Program-made: the position numbers and the translations under genes
Shown here: piece by piece, positions 1-7,720 of the stretch
How positions within the stretch are numbered: position 1 is the stretch's first letter
How the letters are laid out: every line of letters begins with the position of its first letter
From: an uncultured Faecalibacterium sp.
Lineage (GTDB): Bacteria; Bacillota; Clostridia; Oscillospirales; Ruminococcaceae
Direction: 5' to 3'
Assembly (NCBI GenBank): GCA_934548045.1
Contig: CAKTEM010000031.1
Location: 1 to 14,721 of the forward strand
Length of the DNA stretch: 14,721 nt
Notes under the pieces: generated by a model
What the model saw: only the letters and a program-made list of their open reading frames with translations
What the model was told of the DNA's origin: nothing
Database searches by the model: none

Positions 1-701
1 TCTGCATTCAGCTTCATGAATCGGCTGCGCACGACCTCCGCAGGCTTGTCGTCCCCTGCCACCCGCAGCAGCTTGCGTTTCGTGGAACAGGTGTCCACAA
101 GCAAGTCCACGATTTGATGGATGGTGTCCTCCTCATCCGGGCAGACCCGGAGCAGCAAGTCCACCTCCAACGACTGCATAAAATACGCTTCCAGCCGTGT
201 GCGCTCATCCGGTTCGTCCTCCGCATCGGAAGAGAAAGGATCAGGTTCACTCCCCTCGGTTTTATTCCACTCAGTCTTATTTCCTCGTGATTTTGCCGTT
301 TCCTGCTGCGCTGAATCCGCGGCACCGGAACCGTTCTTTTCACGATTCCGGAAACGCGGGTCTGCAAAGTTTTTGACGTAAATCAGATTGGGTTTTCCCA
401 GCCCGCGCCGTTTGCGCTCAATCAGTCCAAACTTTTCCAATTCCCGGAACAGTTTGGTTGCCTTGTTGTCTGCGCAGCCCAGTGCATCCATCACTTCCTG
501 CACAGGAAAAATGATATACACCCGTCCCTGCTCATCCAGCCATCCGTTTTTCACCGACAGCCCCATGCGGTCCAACAGGATGCCGTACAGCGTTTTGGCA
601 TCAGTGGACAGGTCCTTGAATTTTATGTCCCGGAATAAAATTTTGGGCACCCGGAAATACGAGAACATCTCGCCCGACTGCCCATAGAAATAGTCAAACA
701 T
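1..701 (-). CDS. Replication initiator protein A, RepA_N family (3-prime end outside window)
   Basis: Leftward gene, at least 233 codons, still open at the window edge. The protein begins MFDYFYGQSGEMFSYFRVPK and residues 1 to about 110 look like the RepA_N winged-helix initiator domain (features: KILF, LSTDAKTLYGILLDRM, a wHTH stretch ending in GLIERKRRGLGKPN). After a Ser/Glu/Asp-rich linker (about 118-165) a second region (RTRLEAYFM... onwards) resembles the DUF6017-type C-terminal domain often found in such proteins on ICEs. Family role: DNA binding and initiation of plasmid-type replication, here of the mobile element. The start at 701 is preceded by GAGGAAG with 8 bases to the ATG. No in-frame start exists further upstream, because an ATG at 734 is followed at once by TGA. 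It is divergent from the recombinase. Confidence 0.82.
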   Translation of the reverse strand, partial: MFDYFYGQSGEMFSYFRVPKILFRDIKFKDLSTDAKTLYGILLDRMGLSVKNGWLDEQGRVYIIFPVQEVMDALGCADNKATKLFRELEKFGLIERKRRGLGKPNLIYVKNFADPRFRNREKNGSGAADSAQQETAKSRGNKTEWNKTEGSEPDPFSSDAEDEPDERTRLEAYFMQSLEVDLLLRVCPDEEDTIHQIVDLLVDTCSTKRKLLRVAGDDKPAEVVRSRFMKLNA

Positions 702-789
702 CCTGACTTCCTCGCTTGTTCTGCCTTGTCACATCCTTGACACCTCCGTTCGTAGTATGATGAAATATGTATGACTATCGTTATTTTTC

Positions 790-818
790 TTTACAAAGAT
801 GGCCTGCCATGCTACAAT
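790..818 (+). promoter_or_regulatory. Promoter of the serine recombinase
   Basis: A -35 box TTTACA (790-795) and a -10 box TACAAT (813-818) are separated by 17 bp, close to the sigma-A consensus. Transcription would begin near 825, which puts the ATG at 771 upstream of the promoter and supports the start at 861. Confidence 0.7.
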
Positions 819-860
819 AGCCGCATCTACGGCCACCGGACAACAGGAAAGGAGTATCTC

Positions 861-2705
861 ATGGCCAAAACTGCCGACACCATTGCCATCTATTCCCGCA
901 AATCCCGCTATACCGGCAAGGGCGAAAGTATCGGAAATCAGATCGACCTCTGCCGCGAATATATCCGCACCCACTACGGAGATGCCGCCGCGGAACATGC
1001 CGTTGTCTTTGAGGACGAGGGCTTTTCCGGCGGCAACCTGAACCGCCCGGATTTCAAAAAGATGATGACTGCGGCCAAGGACCGGAAATTCAAGGCCATT
1101 GTGGTCTACCGTCTGGACCGCATCAGCCGCAACATCAGCGACTTTTCCAGCCTGATTGAAGAACTGGGACGGCTGGGCATCGACTTTGTGTCCATCCGTG
1201 AAAGTTTTGACACGTCCAGCCCCATGGGCCGCGCGATGATGTACATCGCGTCGGTGTTCAGTCAGCTAGAACGCGAGACCATCGCGGAGCGCATCCGGGA
1301 CAACATGCACGAATTGGCAAAGACCGGGCGCTGGCTGGGCGGCACGACCCCCACGGGCTACGCTTCCGAGAGCGTCAAGAGCATCACGGTGGACGGCAAG
1401 ACCAAAAAGGCCTGCAAGCTCAAGCTGCTGCCGGACGAAGCAGAGATCATCTACAAAATTTTCGACCTCTACGAGCAGTACGATTCCCTGACCATGACCG
1501 AGACCGAGCTGCTGCGGCAGGGCATCAAAACAAAAACCGGGCGTTCGTTCACCCGGTTTTCCATCAAGTCGATTTTGCAGAATCCTGTCTACCTGATTGC
1601 AGACAAGGACGCCTATCAGTATTTTGTGGACAATGAGGCAGAACTGTTCGCCCCGGAGTCCGATTTCGACGGTGTGCGCGGCGTGCTGGCCTACAACCGC
1701 AGCGACCAGGAAAAAGGCCGTGCTACGGTCTACAATCCCATCAGCGAATGGATCGTTTCGGTGGGCGAGCATCCCGGCATCATCTCCTCGAACCGGTGGA
1801 TTCGGGTGCAGGAGTCGCTGGAACGGAACAAATTCAAGTCCTACCACAAGTCCCGCGGCAACGAAGCCCTGCTCACCGGCCTGCTGTGGTGCTCCTGCGG
1901 CAGCCGGATGTACCCCAAGGTCACCGGACGCAAAACTGCCGACGGGCAGGTGGTCTTTCCCTATATGTGCAAACTGAAGGAGCGCAGCCGGAGAGAGTTA
2001 TGTAATGTCCGGAATGCCAACGGCAATTTGCTGGATGCTGCCATCTGCGAGCAGGTCAAGCACCTTGCCGACCATTCCAGCGACTTTATGAAGCAGTTGG
2101 AAAAGGCAAAGTCCGCCCACGCAGGCAACCGCTCCGAGTTTGAGACCAAGCTTTCCACCCTGCGCAAAGAGCAGGCCGAGACGCAGCGGAAGATCAATGC
2201 ACTGATCGATTCGCTGGCTGACTTCAGCGACAGCACCGCTGCTGTCCACCTGAAAAAGCGCATCGAGGAACTGAATGCACAGGATGCCGCCCTGAGTTCC
2301 CGCATCCGGGAATTGGAAAGCCTCACCGACAACGGTGTTCTGGGCGGCATCGAGTTTGACGTGATGCGGCAGCTGCTGACCGTGTTCCACGACAACATCG
2401 ACGACATGACCGTGACCCAGAAGCGCGCCGCCATCCGCACGGTCGTGCGCAAGGTGGTGTGGGACGGCAAGGTTGCCCATGTGGTGCTGTTCGGCTCACC
2501 GGAAGACGAAATCGACTGGACCACCTTCCCGGTAGACCCGGAAGAGGACGACAACGACCCCGAAGGCGGTGGAGATGGTTCCGATTCTCAATCCGGCGTT
2601 CGCTGGGGTGAGGATAGTAAACGAACTCCGCATGTACTTCCGGCACGGCAGAAAGAGCGGCACGACTGTCTCCTTACAGGAAACGCTGGAAGCCGGAAAG
2701 GATGA
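861..2705 (+). CDS. Large serine recombinase (site-specific integrase/excisionase)
   Basis: 614 residues. It cuts and rejoins DNA at the ends of the element to integrate or excise it. The N-terminal resolvase domain (about 5-155) has IYSRKS with the likely nucleophile Ser15, a VYRLDRISRNISDF stretch carrying the conserved arginines, and ERETIAERIRD at its end. A recombinase domain follows (TGY, about 170-270), then a zinc ribbon with Cys344, Cys346, Cys370 and Cys381, then a coiled coil (about 410-490), the usual layout of LSRs. The start at 861 has AAAGGAG (848-854) and lies behind a good promoter; an in-frame ATG at 771 is upstream of that promoter and is rejected. The last 28 to 35 residues are encoded across the proposed attachment junction, inside the sigma factor gene but in another frame. 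By role and position it resembles SpoIVCA of the B. subtilis skin element. Confidence 0.93.
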   Translation: MAKTADTIAIYSRKSRYTGKGESIGNQIDLCREYIRTHYGDAAAEHAVVFEDEGFSGGNLNRPDFKKMMTAAKDRKFKAIVVYRLDRISRNISDFSSLIEELGRLGIDFVSIRESFDTSSPMGRAMMYIASVFSQLERETIAERIRDNMHELAKTGRWLGGTTPTGYASESVKSITVDGKTKKACKLKLLPDEAEIIYKIFDLYEQYDSLTMTETELLRQGIKTKTGRSFTRFSIKSILQNPVYLIADKDAYQYFVDNEAELFAPESDFDGVRGVLAYNRSDQEKGRATVYNPISEWIVSVGEHPGIISSNRWIRVQESLERNKFKSYHKSRGNEALLTGLLWCSCGSRMYPKVTGRKTADGQVVFPYMCKLKERSRRELCNVRNANGNLLDAAICEQVKHLADHSSDFMKQLEKAKSAHAGNRSEFETKLSTLRKEQAETQRKINALIDSLADFSDSTAAVHLKKRIEELNAQDAALSSRIRELESLTDNGVLGGIEFDVMRQLLTVFHDNIDDMTVTQKRAAIRTVVRKVVWDGKVAHVVLFGSPEDEIDWTTFPVDPEEDDNDPEGGGDGSDSQSGVRWGEDSKRTPHVLPARQKERHDCLLTGNAGSRKG

Positions 2706-2973
2706 CACCGCGCTGACCTTATCGGACGTTTTGCAGGACAGTTTTTGCATGGAGGACAACTGCGAAAAACAGGATGAGTCCGCCCGGCTGCGGCAGCTCA
2801 TCGAGGGCCTGCCTGCACGGGAACGCAAACTCATCCTGCTTCGGTATGGTCTGGCCGGTCAGCCGCCGCTGACCCAGCTCGAGACCGCAAAATTATTACA
2901 AATCAGCCGGAGCTATGTCTCCCGTCTGGAAACACACGCACTGGAACTATTGAAACAAGGTTGGGAGGGATAG
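2569..2973 (+). CDS. 3-prime part of a SigK-like sporulation sigma factor, split by the element
   Basis: The frame opens at a GTG at 2569, but likeness to sigma factors only starts near 2599-2611. It then covers the end of region 2 (IVNELRMYFRH), region 3 (VSLQETLEAGKDDTALTLSDVL) and region 4 (LPARERKLILLRYGL, then the helix-turn-helix ISRSYVSRLETHAL). TVSLQETL...LSDVL and ISRSYVSRLE are close to SigK, and also to SigE. Regions 1.2 to 2.3, which bind core RNA polymerase and the -10 box, are missing, so this piece alone should not work as a sigma factor. The real gene start is expected at the far end of the mobile element. It overlaps the recombinase 3-prime end by about 137 bases in another frame and converges with the broken glycosyltransferase, with 15 bases between the stops. 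The SigK assignment rather than SigE is moderate; the sigma-70 family is firm. Confidence 0.8.
   Translation: MEMVPILNPAFAGVRIVNELRMYFRHGRKSGTTVSLQETLEAGKDDTALTLSDVLQDSFCMEDNCEKQDESARLRQLIEGLPARERKLILLRYGLAGQPPLTQLETAKLLQISRSYVSRLETHALELLKQGWEG
2600..2630 (+). other. Proposed attachment-site junction (attR/attL) inside the sigma factor gene
   Basis: Sigma-factor similarity begins here: the frame reads FAGVRIVNELRMYF, matching the YAARCIENEILMYL region of SigK/SigE proteins. In B. subtilis the skin element splits sigK inside the codons for E-N-E, with a short AATGA core. The matching bases here are AACGA at 2620-2624. The other junction is outside the window, so the core and crossover dinucleotide cannot be fixed. 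Weak likeness to sigma factors extends to 2599, so the crossover may lie a little to the left. Confidence 0.5.
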
Positions 2974-2988
2974 GCGGCTTTATCGTTT

Positions 2989-4023
2989 TTATTTTCCGCG
3001 ATATTCATACACGGCGTAATCATCAAAATCGGTGATCAGCTCATACTCCGGGTGGCTGTCCAGAAATGCCTGAATATACTCATCGCTGCACCAGAGGCTC
3101 TGTACGATGATGAGCTTCGGGTGGTTCTTGTCTAAATCGCCGAAGAACTCCGCCCGGATATCTTCGTCCATCAGGACGATGGGGTACTGGAACGAATATT
3201 TCGAGGCAGCGAAGCGGTGGCCGTAGAAATAGAACGAATCCTCGTTGCCATAGACGATGATGTTCTCCTCCGGGGTGGTTCGCTCCTCAATGAGCTGGAA
3301 AATCGCGCGGTGATGTTCATCGCCGAGGTCGATTTCCCGGGTGGCGTGGTGCAGCCGGCTTGCCGCCGTGAGAAGCGGCGTATACCAGTTCGTCGCGAAG
3401 ACTGCCGCCATCGCGACCACCAGAAGCTGAAGCGAATAGGTATGCCGACGGTCGTACTCGATATCCAGAGCCTTCGCCAGCGGTGCCGCATAGCAGGGGA
3501 TCATCGAGATGCGGTAATAGGGATAATTGTCGCTGCTCATGGCAGACATGAGCAGCGACAGGATAAGGAAAAACAACCATCGCTTTCCAGTAGATGTTCC
3601 CCTTTCTCTTCTCCTGCACGGCCCACAAAAACGCCGCAACAAGGCTCGGGAACATCCACTCGTGCGCCATAAAGCGAATCGCTGTCCAAATCGACGCCTT
3701 TGCACCGGCATCGCCCGAATACGCGAAGTTGAAGAGGAAATAGGTCTGGATAAAACCCGGGATGATGCCTTTCACGCTCAGATACAGGAAAATCGGCGCG
3801 AGGACGATACAGAATCCCAGCAGGAAAATCCCAGAAAGCGTGGAATCGTCTTCATATCGTCGGTCAGGAACGCCTGTACCAGAACTGCCAGACTGAATAC
3901 GACCCAGTCAAAGCCCCTCTGCCCCAGAAAGGGTATCAGGAGCAGGAACAGGGCAAGATTCAGCAGGCTGAACCCGAGAAAGACCTTCAGGGGCGTACAG
4001 CGTTTTTTCGCGATTGCGTTCAT
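2989..4023 (-). pseudogene. Broken multi-membrane glycosyltransferase-like protein (polysaccharide locus)
   Basis: Three successive frames are needed to read one membrane protein. The start at 4023 is preceded by GGGGAGGAAAGC and gives MNAIAKKRCTPLKVF plus two membrane segments. Near 3824-3828 (AAAA on the plus strand) one base seems to be missing, after which the next frame reads FLLGFCIVLAPIFLYLSVKG then NFAYSGDAG and FMAHEWMFPSL. Near 3568-3573 one base seems to be extra (AAAAA), after which the frame runs LILSLLMSAMSSDNYPYYR to the C-terminal soluble part ending YAVYEYRGK. The layout resembles bacterial GT39/ArnT-like proteins with a soluble C-terminus. The joined product would be about 345 residues against roughly 500-600 for such proteins, so an N-terminal portion, perhaps including the catalytic acidic loop, also seems lost. 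Both shifts lie in A/T runs, so sequencing error is possible for them but not for the shortness. Confidence 0.72.
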
Positions 4024-4037
4024 TTGCTTTCCTCCCC

Positions 4038-4333
4038 TCAGATGCCATGCGCTTTCAGGTTTCGGTCAATGACCCGGAAATCGTGCAGGGCCTTTTCCCC
4101 AATTTTGATGATCTTGGGAACATTTTTTCCTGTAACACTCCGACCTCCATCAGGCGGTAAGGCGTGTTCGCGTCCGTCACATGGACGCCAAAGCAGACCC
4201 GAATGACCCCTTTCAGCACCTTGGTGATGATGACACGGGAAAGGCCGTCTTCCCGTTCCCACCGGTGGCCGATGACGTTCCGGACATTTTCCTGTTCGTT
4301 ATACGCAGGAATAACGATATACAGTTTTTCCAT
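4038..4333 (-). pseudogene. Remnant of a GT2 glycosyltransferase (DPM1/WcaA-like)
   Basis: The start at 4333 has AGAGGA upstream and gives MEKLYIVIPAYNEQENVRNV, the classic beginning of a GT2 enzyme. It then jumps at once to GHRWEREDGLSRVIITKVLK and FGVHVTDANTPYRLM, which in intact family members come some 90 or more residues later. The DDGS and DxD nucleotide-sugar region and the catalytic part between are gone. After RLMEVGVLQ the frame breaks: the proper C-terminus (NVPKIIKIGEKALHDF... to KAHGI, stop at 4038) is read in another frame, with a second block missing in front of it. About 98 residues remain of an expected 230-240, so it cannot be active. It lies between the acyltransferase (22 bases) and the membrane protein (15 bases), an operon arrangement. 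Confidence 0.8.
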
Positions 4334-4354
4334 GATTCCAATCCTCTTTCTCGT

Positions 4355-5073
4355 TCATGATACATTCCGTCTTTTTTTCCAGACGACACCGAGTGCCGCC
4401 GACACAAGCAAGACCAGAAACGGCTTCGTCCAGCCGATTCCCGGGATATGTAGACCTGTCTTGGACAGGAGAAGATCCAGAGCTTCCATGACCCAGAGGT
4501 GGAGGAGGTAAATTTCCAGCAGGTAGTTCCTGCCGATTCTGGCGAGGATGCCCTCGCGATCCTGCTGCGGCTTTTTCCATGCCAGAAGGAAGAGCGCGAA
4601 GAGCATCAGAAAGATGCCGAGGTAGAGTTCCCGGTCATCGCCAGTCCTCGCCGCAACCAGAACCGTTTCTGCCACCGTCAGCACCACGCCCAGCGAGAAC
4701 GCCGCAAGCAGGGTCTTCGTGCTGAATTTCTGCACCAGCGTTTCCTGATTCTGACGGAACCAGTCGCCCAGCAGAAAGAAGGGCAGACCCATGAACAGCC
4801 AATTCCGGAACCAGATGTAGACCGGGATGCCGAACAGCCTGTCCACCGAGAGAAGGGCGCAGATGAACCGCCCGGCAACATGGACAAACAGCAGGGCTGC
4901 CGCCAGCCTGCCGGTGTTTTTCTTCAAAAGAGTGGAACCGCGAACCGTGCCAGCCCACACATCAAGATGCCCGGCCAGGAAGGAAGCATACAGTGGATGA
5001 AGATCACACTGATGCAGGCCGCCCCCTCCATGGAATAGAGAAGCGCGTTTCCCACGTTTGTTTTGTCCGCCAT
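4355..5073 (-). pseudogene. Broken acyltransferase 3 family membrane protein
   Basis: The N-terminal frame starts at 5073 and gives 49 residues (MADKTNVGNALLYSMEGAAC, then IFIHCMLP and LARFAVPLF) before a TGA at 4924-4926. This is the typical start of acyltransferase 3 proteins, including the conserved His27 of the first membrane segment. The C-terminal part lies in another frame (LKKNTGRLAAALLFVHVAG, continuing to WKKRRNVS at 4355) and contains several membrane segments. Between the two, the usual FFMISGYF stretch and the following helix are missing, so a deletion has joined the parts out of frame. About 240 residues remain of an expected 330-350. Intact relatives O-acetylate or succinylate cell-surface sugars. 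It is the first gene of the broken glycan operon, behind a still plausible promoter. Confidence 0.78.
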
Positions 5074-5154
5074 GTTTCATCAGCAACCTTTTATTGGTTT
5101 TCCAGCCGGTCATTCGGGCAGATTTTCCCAGCAGACAAGCCATTTTTACACTTA

Positions 5155-5183
5155 ATTTTAGCACAACCTTTCTGCGTTCACAA
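5155..5183 (-). promoter_or_regulatory. Promoter of the decayed glycan operon
   Basis: Read on the minus strand, TTGTGA (5183-5178), a 17-bp spacer and TAAAAT (5160-5155) form a good sigma-A promoter, with TGC just before the -10 box (extended -10). Transcription would start near 5148, about 75 bases before the acyltransferase ATG. The promoter seems intact although all three genes behind it are broken. Confidence 0.6.
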
Positions 5184-5215
5184 TTGAAAACATTTCACCA
5201 TTCAATGCACTTATT

Positions 5216-7705
5216 TTATAAAAACTGTTTCCAGAAGCGGTTCAGCTGCTCTTCCAGCTCTTTCGCCGTCCGCAGATAGCGCAGGTGCGCCCAGTGCTTC
5301 GGGAGCAGACGGGCATACTCGTTCCGGGCAAAGCGGTCGTCCAACAGCAGCACCACGCCCTTGTCCTCCTGTGTCCGGATGACCCGGCCTGCCGCCTGCA
5401 AGACCTTGTTCATGCCCGGGTAGCGATAGGCGTACTCGAAGCCAGTTCCGGACAGTTCATCGTAATACCGTTTTAAAATTTCCTGCCGTGGGTTGACCTG
5501 CGGCAGGCCGACGCCGACGACAGCGCACCCGATAAGCCGGTCTCCCACCAGATCGACACCCTCGCCGAAGATGCCTCCCATGACACCGAACCCGAGAAGC
5601 GTCTTTTCCGGGTCAGGTGCAAATTTTTCGAGAAAGGCGGCGCGTCCGGCATCGTCCAGACCGCTCTCCTGCACCAGCGTCTCAATATCCGGATAGCGTG
5701 CCGAAAAGTCCTCCCAGACCTGTTTCATGTAGGCATAGCTCGGGAAAAAGGCCAGATAGTTCCCGACTTTTCCGTTTGCCAGCACCGCCAGAGCGTCCGA
5801 AATCGCCGAAACGCTCTTTTCCCGATCACGGTAACGGGTCGAGACGGGCAGGCAGTACAGGCCGACGTGTTCCGCCGGGAAAGGGCTTTCGAGGGCCACT
5901 GCCCGGGCTTCCGGACAGCCCAGTACATTCTTATAATAGCCCGGCGGCGTCAGGGTCGCGCTGAACATCGCCGCCGCACGGCCGCAAGCAAGGCTTGCGT
6001 CCACAAAGGGTGACGGGTCAAGGCAGAGGATGGAAAGTTCCAGATCGCTCCCGTAGGCGGTCAGCTGGGTCACAAAATGCTCGTCGTACCGCTCGGCAGA
6101 ACGGGTCATATCCTGCACCGCAAAATAGAGTTCCAGCAGCTGTGCGTGTGCCGGGTCGTCGGGGTTATCTTCCAGCCACGCCTGCAACGGGGCCTGTACT
6201 GCACCCAGCGGTTTCCGGAGGATGTCCGGCAGTTCCTTCAAAAAGACGGTGCCATTCTCGGCAAAAATCGGTTCCGGAAGGGTCACACTCGTTTCGGGCG
6301 TGTCCAGCAGGCTGGTCTGTTCGGTGACCGGCTCTTCCTGCACCGTCACCGGCTGGTGCCGAGGTGCCAGTTTCGCAACCGTCTTCCGCACTTCCAGAAA
6401 GGCTTTGTCCGCCTTTGTCAGAGCGGTTTTCAGGCTCCCCTTTCCCCGACCTAAGGCACGCTTTGCCTCGGTGAGACTGCTTTTGCGGAAAGATGCCGAG
6501 TACATCGCCCTCGCCCGGTCGGGCAGGTTGTGCGCCTCGTCCACGAGAAAAAGCCAGTCGCCTGCCCCGTCGAAGAATCGACGGAGATGGACGACCGGGT
6601 CAAACAGATAATTGTAGTCGCCGATGACAACATCGCACCATTCGCTCAGGTCAAGCCCCATCTCAAACGGGCAGACCTTGAACCGCTTTGCTGCCCCGGT
6701 CAGGGTGCTTCGGGAAAAACTGCCGTCGCCGTCCAGCAGTGCCGCCAGCGCATCCTTGATGCGCTCATAGTAGCCGTTGGCGTAGGGGCAGGCTTCCGGC
6801 AGGCAGGACGGATGCCCTTCTTCATCCTTGCACAGGCAGGCTTTCTCTTTGGCCGTCAGGGTCACACTCCGGAGCGACAGTTCCGGCGACGCACTCCGCA
6901 GACGGGCAACGGCGTCTTCGGCGGCGGTCTGGGTCGTGTTGCGCGCGGTGAGGTAGAATAGCTTTTCACCCTTTCCCTCGCCGATGGCCTTCAGGGCCGG
7001 AAAAATCGCGCTCATGGTCTTGCCGATGCCGGTCGGTGCCTGACAGAAGAGCCGGGTTCCACCCTTCCGGTCGGACGTCTTCCCGGCGGCACAGGCACGG
7101 TAGATTTCACCAGCCAATGCCCGTTGCCCGGGCCGGTAGGTCGCGAACGGGAATTTCAACTCGCGCAGGCTCTGGTTCCGCCGGGTGTTCCAGTCCAGCT
7201 GTCTTCTCGCCCAGGGCAGATATTGCCGCAGCAAGTCCAGAAAAAACGCTTCCAGCTCGTCGATAGAAAATTTCCGGGTGAATCGGACAATCTCATCCGT
7301 GTCGATTTGATAGTAGGTCAGCCGGACGGCCAGCCGTTCCAGCCCATTCTGCTGGCCGTAGATGGCGGCGTAGAGCATCCCCTGCGCCCAGTGGCAGGGA
7401 TTCATATCTTCTGTTATTTCGTCGGTCGGGATAGCCGTCGTTTTAATTTCGTCGATGGTGACAAGGCCATTTTCTGTAAAAATGCCGTCTGCCCTTCCCT
7501 CGATGGTAAAAGTGATATCCTCCACCGTCCGTTCTGCTGAGAGGAAGACTTCGGCTTCATAGCTCTCACCGGCGGCTTTCTGAAGCTTGCGGTGGAGCCG
7601 TGCGCCCTCGTTGGCGCGGTCGAATCCGGTAAAGCGGCTGTCGATGCTGCCGGTGCGGAGAAGAAATTCCACCAGCTGGCGGATGGGCAGACGGAGCTGT
7701 GCCAT
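5216..7705 (-). CDS. DinG/XPD-type ATP-dependent DNA helicase with N-terminal nuclease-like domain
   Basis: 829 residues. The N-terminal part (about 25-165) looks like a PD-(D/E)XK nuclease: IEGRADGIF (Asp73) and VTIDEIKTT (Asp85, Glu86, Lys88). The helicase core follows with Walker A QAPTGIGKT (222-230), the DEAH box at 389-392 and motif VI QAAGRVIRT (770-778). Cys290, Cys292, Cys301 and Cys306, between Walker A and DEAH, fit the iron-sulfur cluster of XPD/DinG helicases. Family role: 5-prime to 3-prime unwinding of damaged or structured DNA. The ATG at 7705 is preceded by AAGGGAAG and lies 15 bases after the ATPase stop, so the two are co-transcribed. This protein may not be the orthologue of dinG itself, since B. 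subtilis-type DinG carries an exonuclease domain instead. No clear terminator follows it. Confidence 0.9.
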   Translation of the reverse strand: MAQLRLPIRQLVEFLLRTGSIDSRFTGFDRANEGARLHRKLQKAAGESYEAEVFLSAERTVEDITFTIEGRADGIFTENGLVTIDEIKTTAIPTDEITEDMNPCHWAQGMLYAAIYGQQNGLERLAVRLTYYQIDTDEIVRFTRKFSIDELEAFFLDLLRQYLPWARRQLDWNTRRNQSLRELKFPFATYRPGQRALAGEIYRACAAGKTSDRKGGTRLFCQAPTGIGKTMSAIFPALKAIGEGKGEKLFYLTARNTTQTAAEDAVARLRSASPELSLRSVTLTAKEKACLCKDEEGHPSCLPEACPYANGYYERIKDALAALLDGDGSFSRSTLTGAAKRFKVCPFEMGLDLSEWCDVVIGDYNYLFDPVVHLRRFFDGAGDWLFLVDEAHNLPDRARAMYSASFRKSSLTEAKRALGRGKGSLKTALTKADKAFLEVRKTVAKLAPRHQPVTVQEEPVTEQTSLLDTPETSVTLPEPIFAENGTVFLKELPDILRKPLGAVQAPLQAWLEDNPDDPAHAQLLELYFAVQDMTRSAERYDEHFVTQLTAYGSDLELSILCLDPSPFVDASLACGRAAAMFSATLTPPGYYKNVLGCPEARAVALESPFPAEHVGLYCLPVSTRYRDREKSVSAISDALAVLANGKVGNYLAFFPSYAYMKQVWEDFSARYPDIETLVQESGLDDAGRAAFLEKFAPDPEKTLLGFGVMGGIFGEGVDLVGDRLIGCAVVGVGLPQVNPRQEILKRYYDELSGTGFEYAYRYPGMNKVLQAAGRVIRTQEDKGVVLLLDDRFARNEYARLLPKHWAHLRYLRTAKELEEQLNRFWKQFL

Positions 7706-7720
7706 AGTTCAACTTCCCTT

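Larger units (their letters stand above)
1..2620. mobile_element. Right end of an integrated skin-like mobile element (partial)
   Basis: The stretch carries a RepA_N-type replication initiator and a large serine recombinase, a pairing common at one end of integrative elements in Clostridia. The recombinase points outwards and runs straight into the 3-prime part of a sigma factor gene whose 5-prime part is absent here, so the right boundary is placed near 2600-2625. The left boundary is outside the window. Whether it is a conjugative element, a mobilisable element or a phage-like skin cannot be told from what is visible; the RepA_N gene favours a plasmid or ICE origin. The exact junction is inferred, not proven. 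Confidence 0.7.

Noticed and set aside
737..765. TTGACA at 737-742 as an alternative recombinase -35 box
   Set aside because: No acceptable -10 box at 16-18 bp; the pair at 790-818 is much better.
771..860. A 30-codon longer start for the serine recombinase
   Set aside because: It lies upstream of a good promoter (790-818) and has no ribosome binding site, while 861 has AAAGGAG and matches the usual N-terminus of resolvase domains.
3217..4072. Rightward open frames across the broken glycosyltransferase region
   Set aside because: No domain features or ribosome binding sites; the minus strand explains the region with recognisable membrane and GT sequences.
5165..5220. ATTGAA/TTCAAT inverted repeat after the helicase as a terminator
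   Set aside because: The stem is weak and AT-rich with a 12-base loop and has no T-run in the right place.
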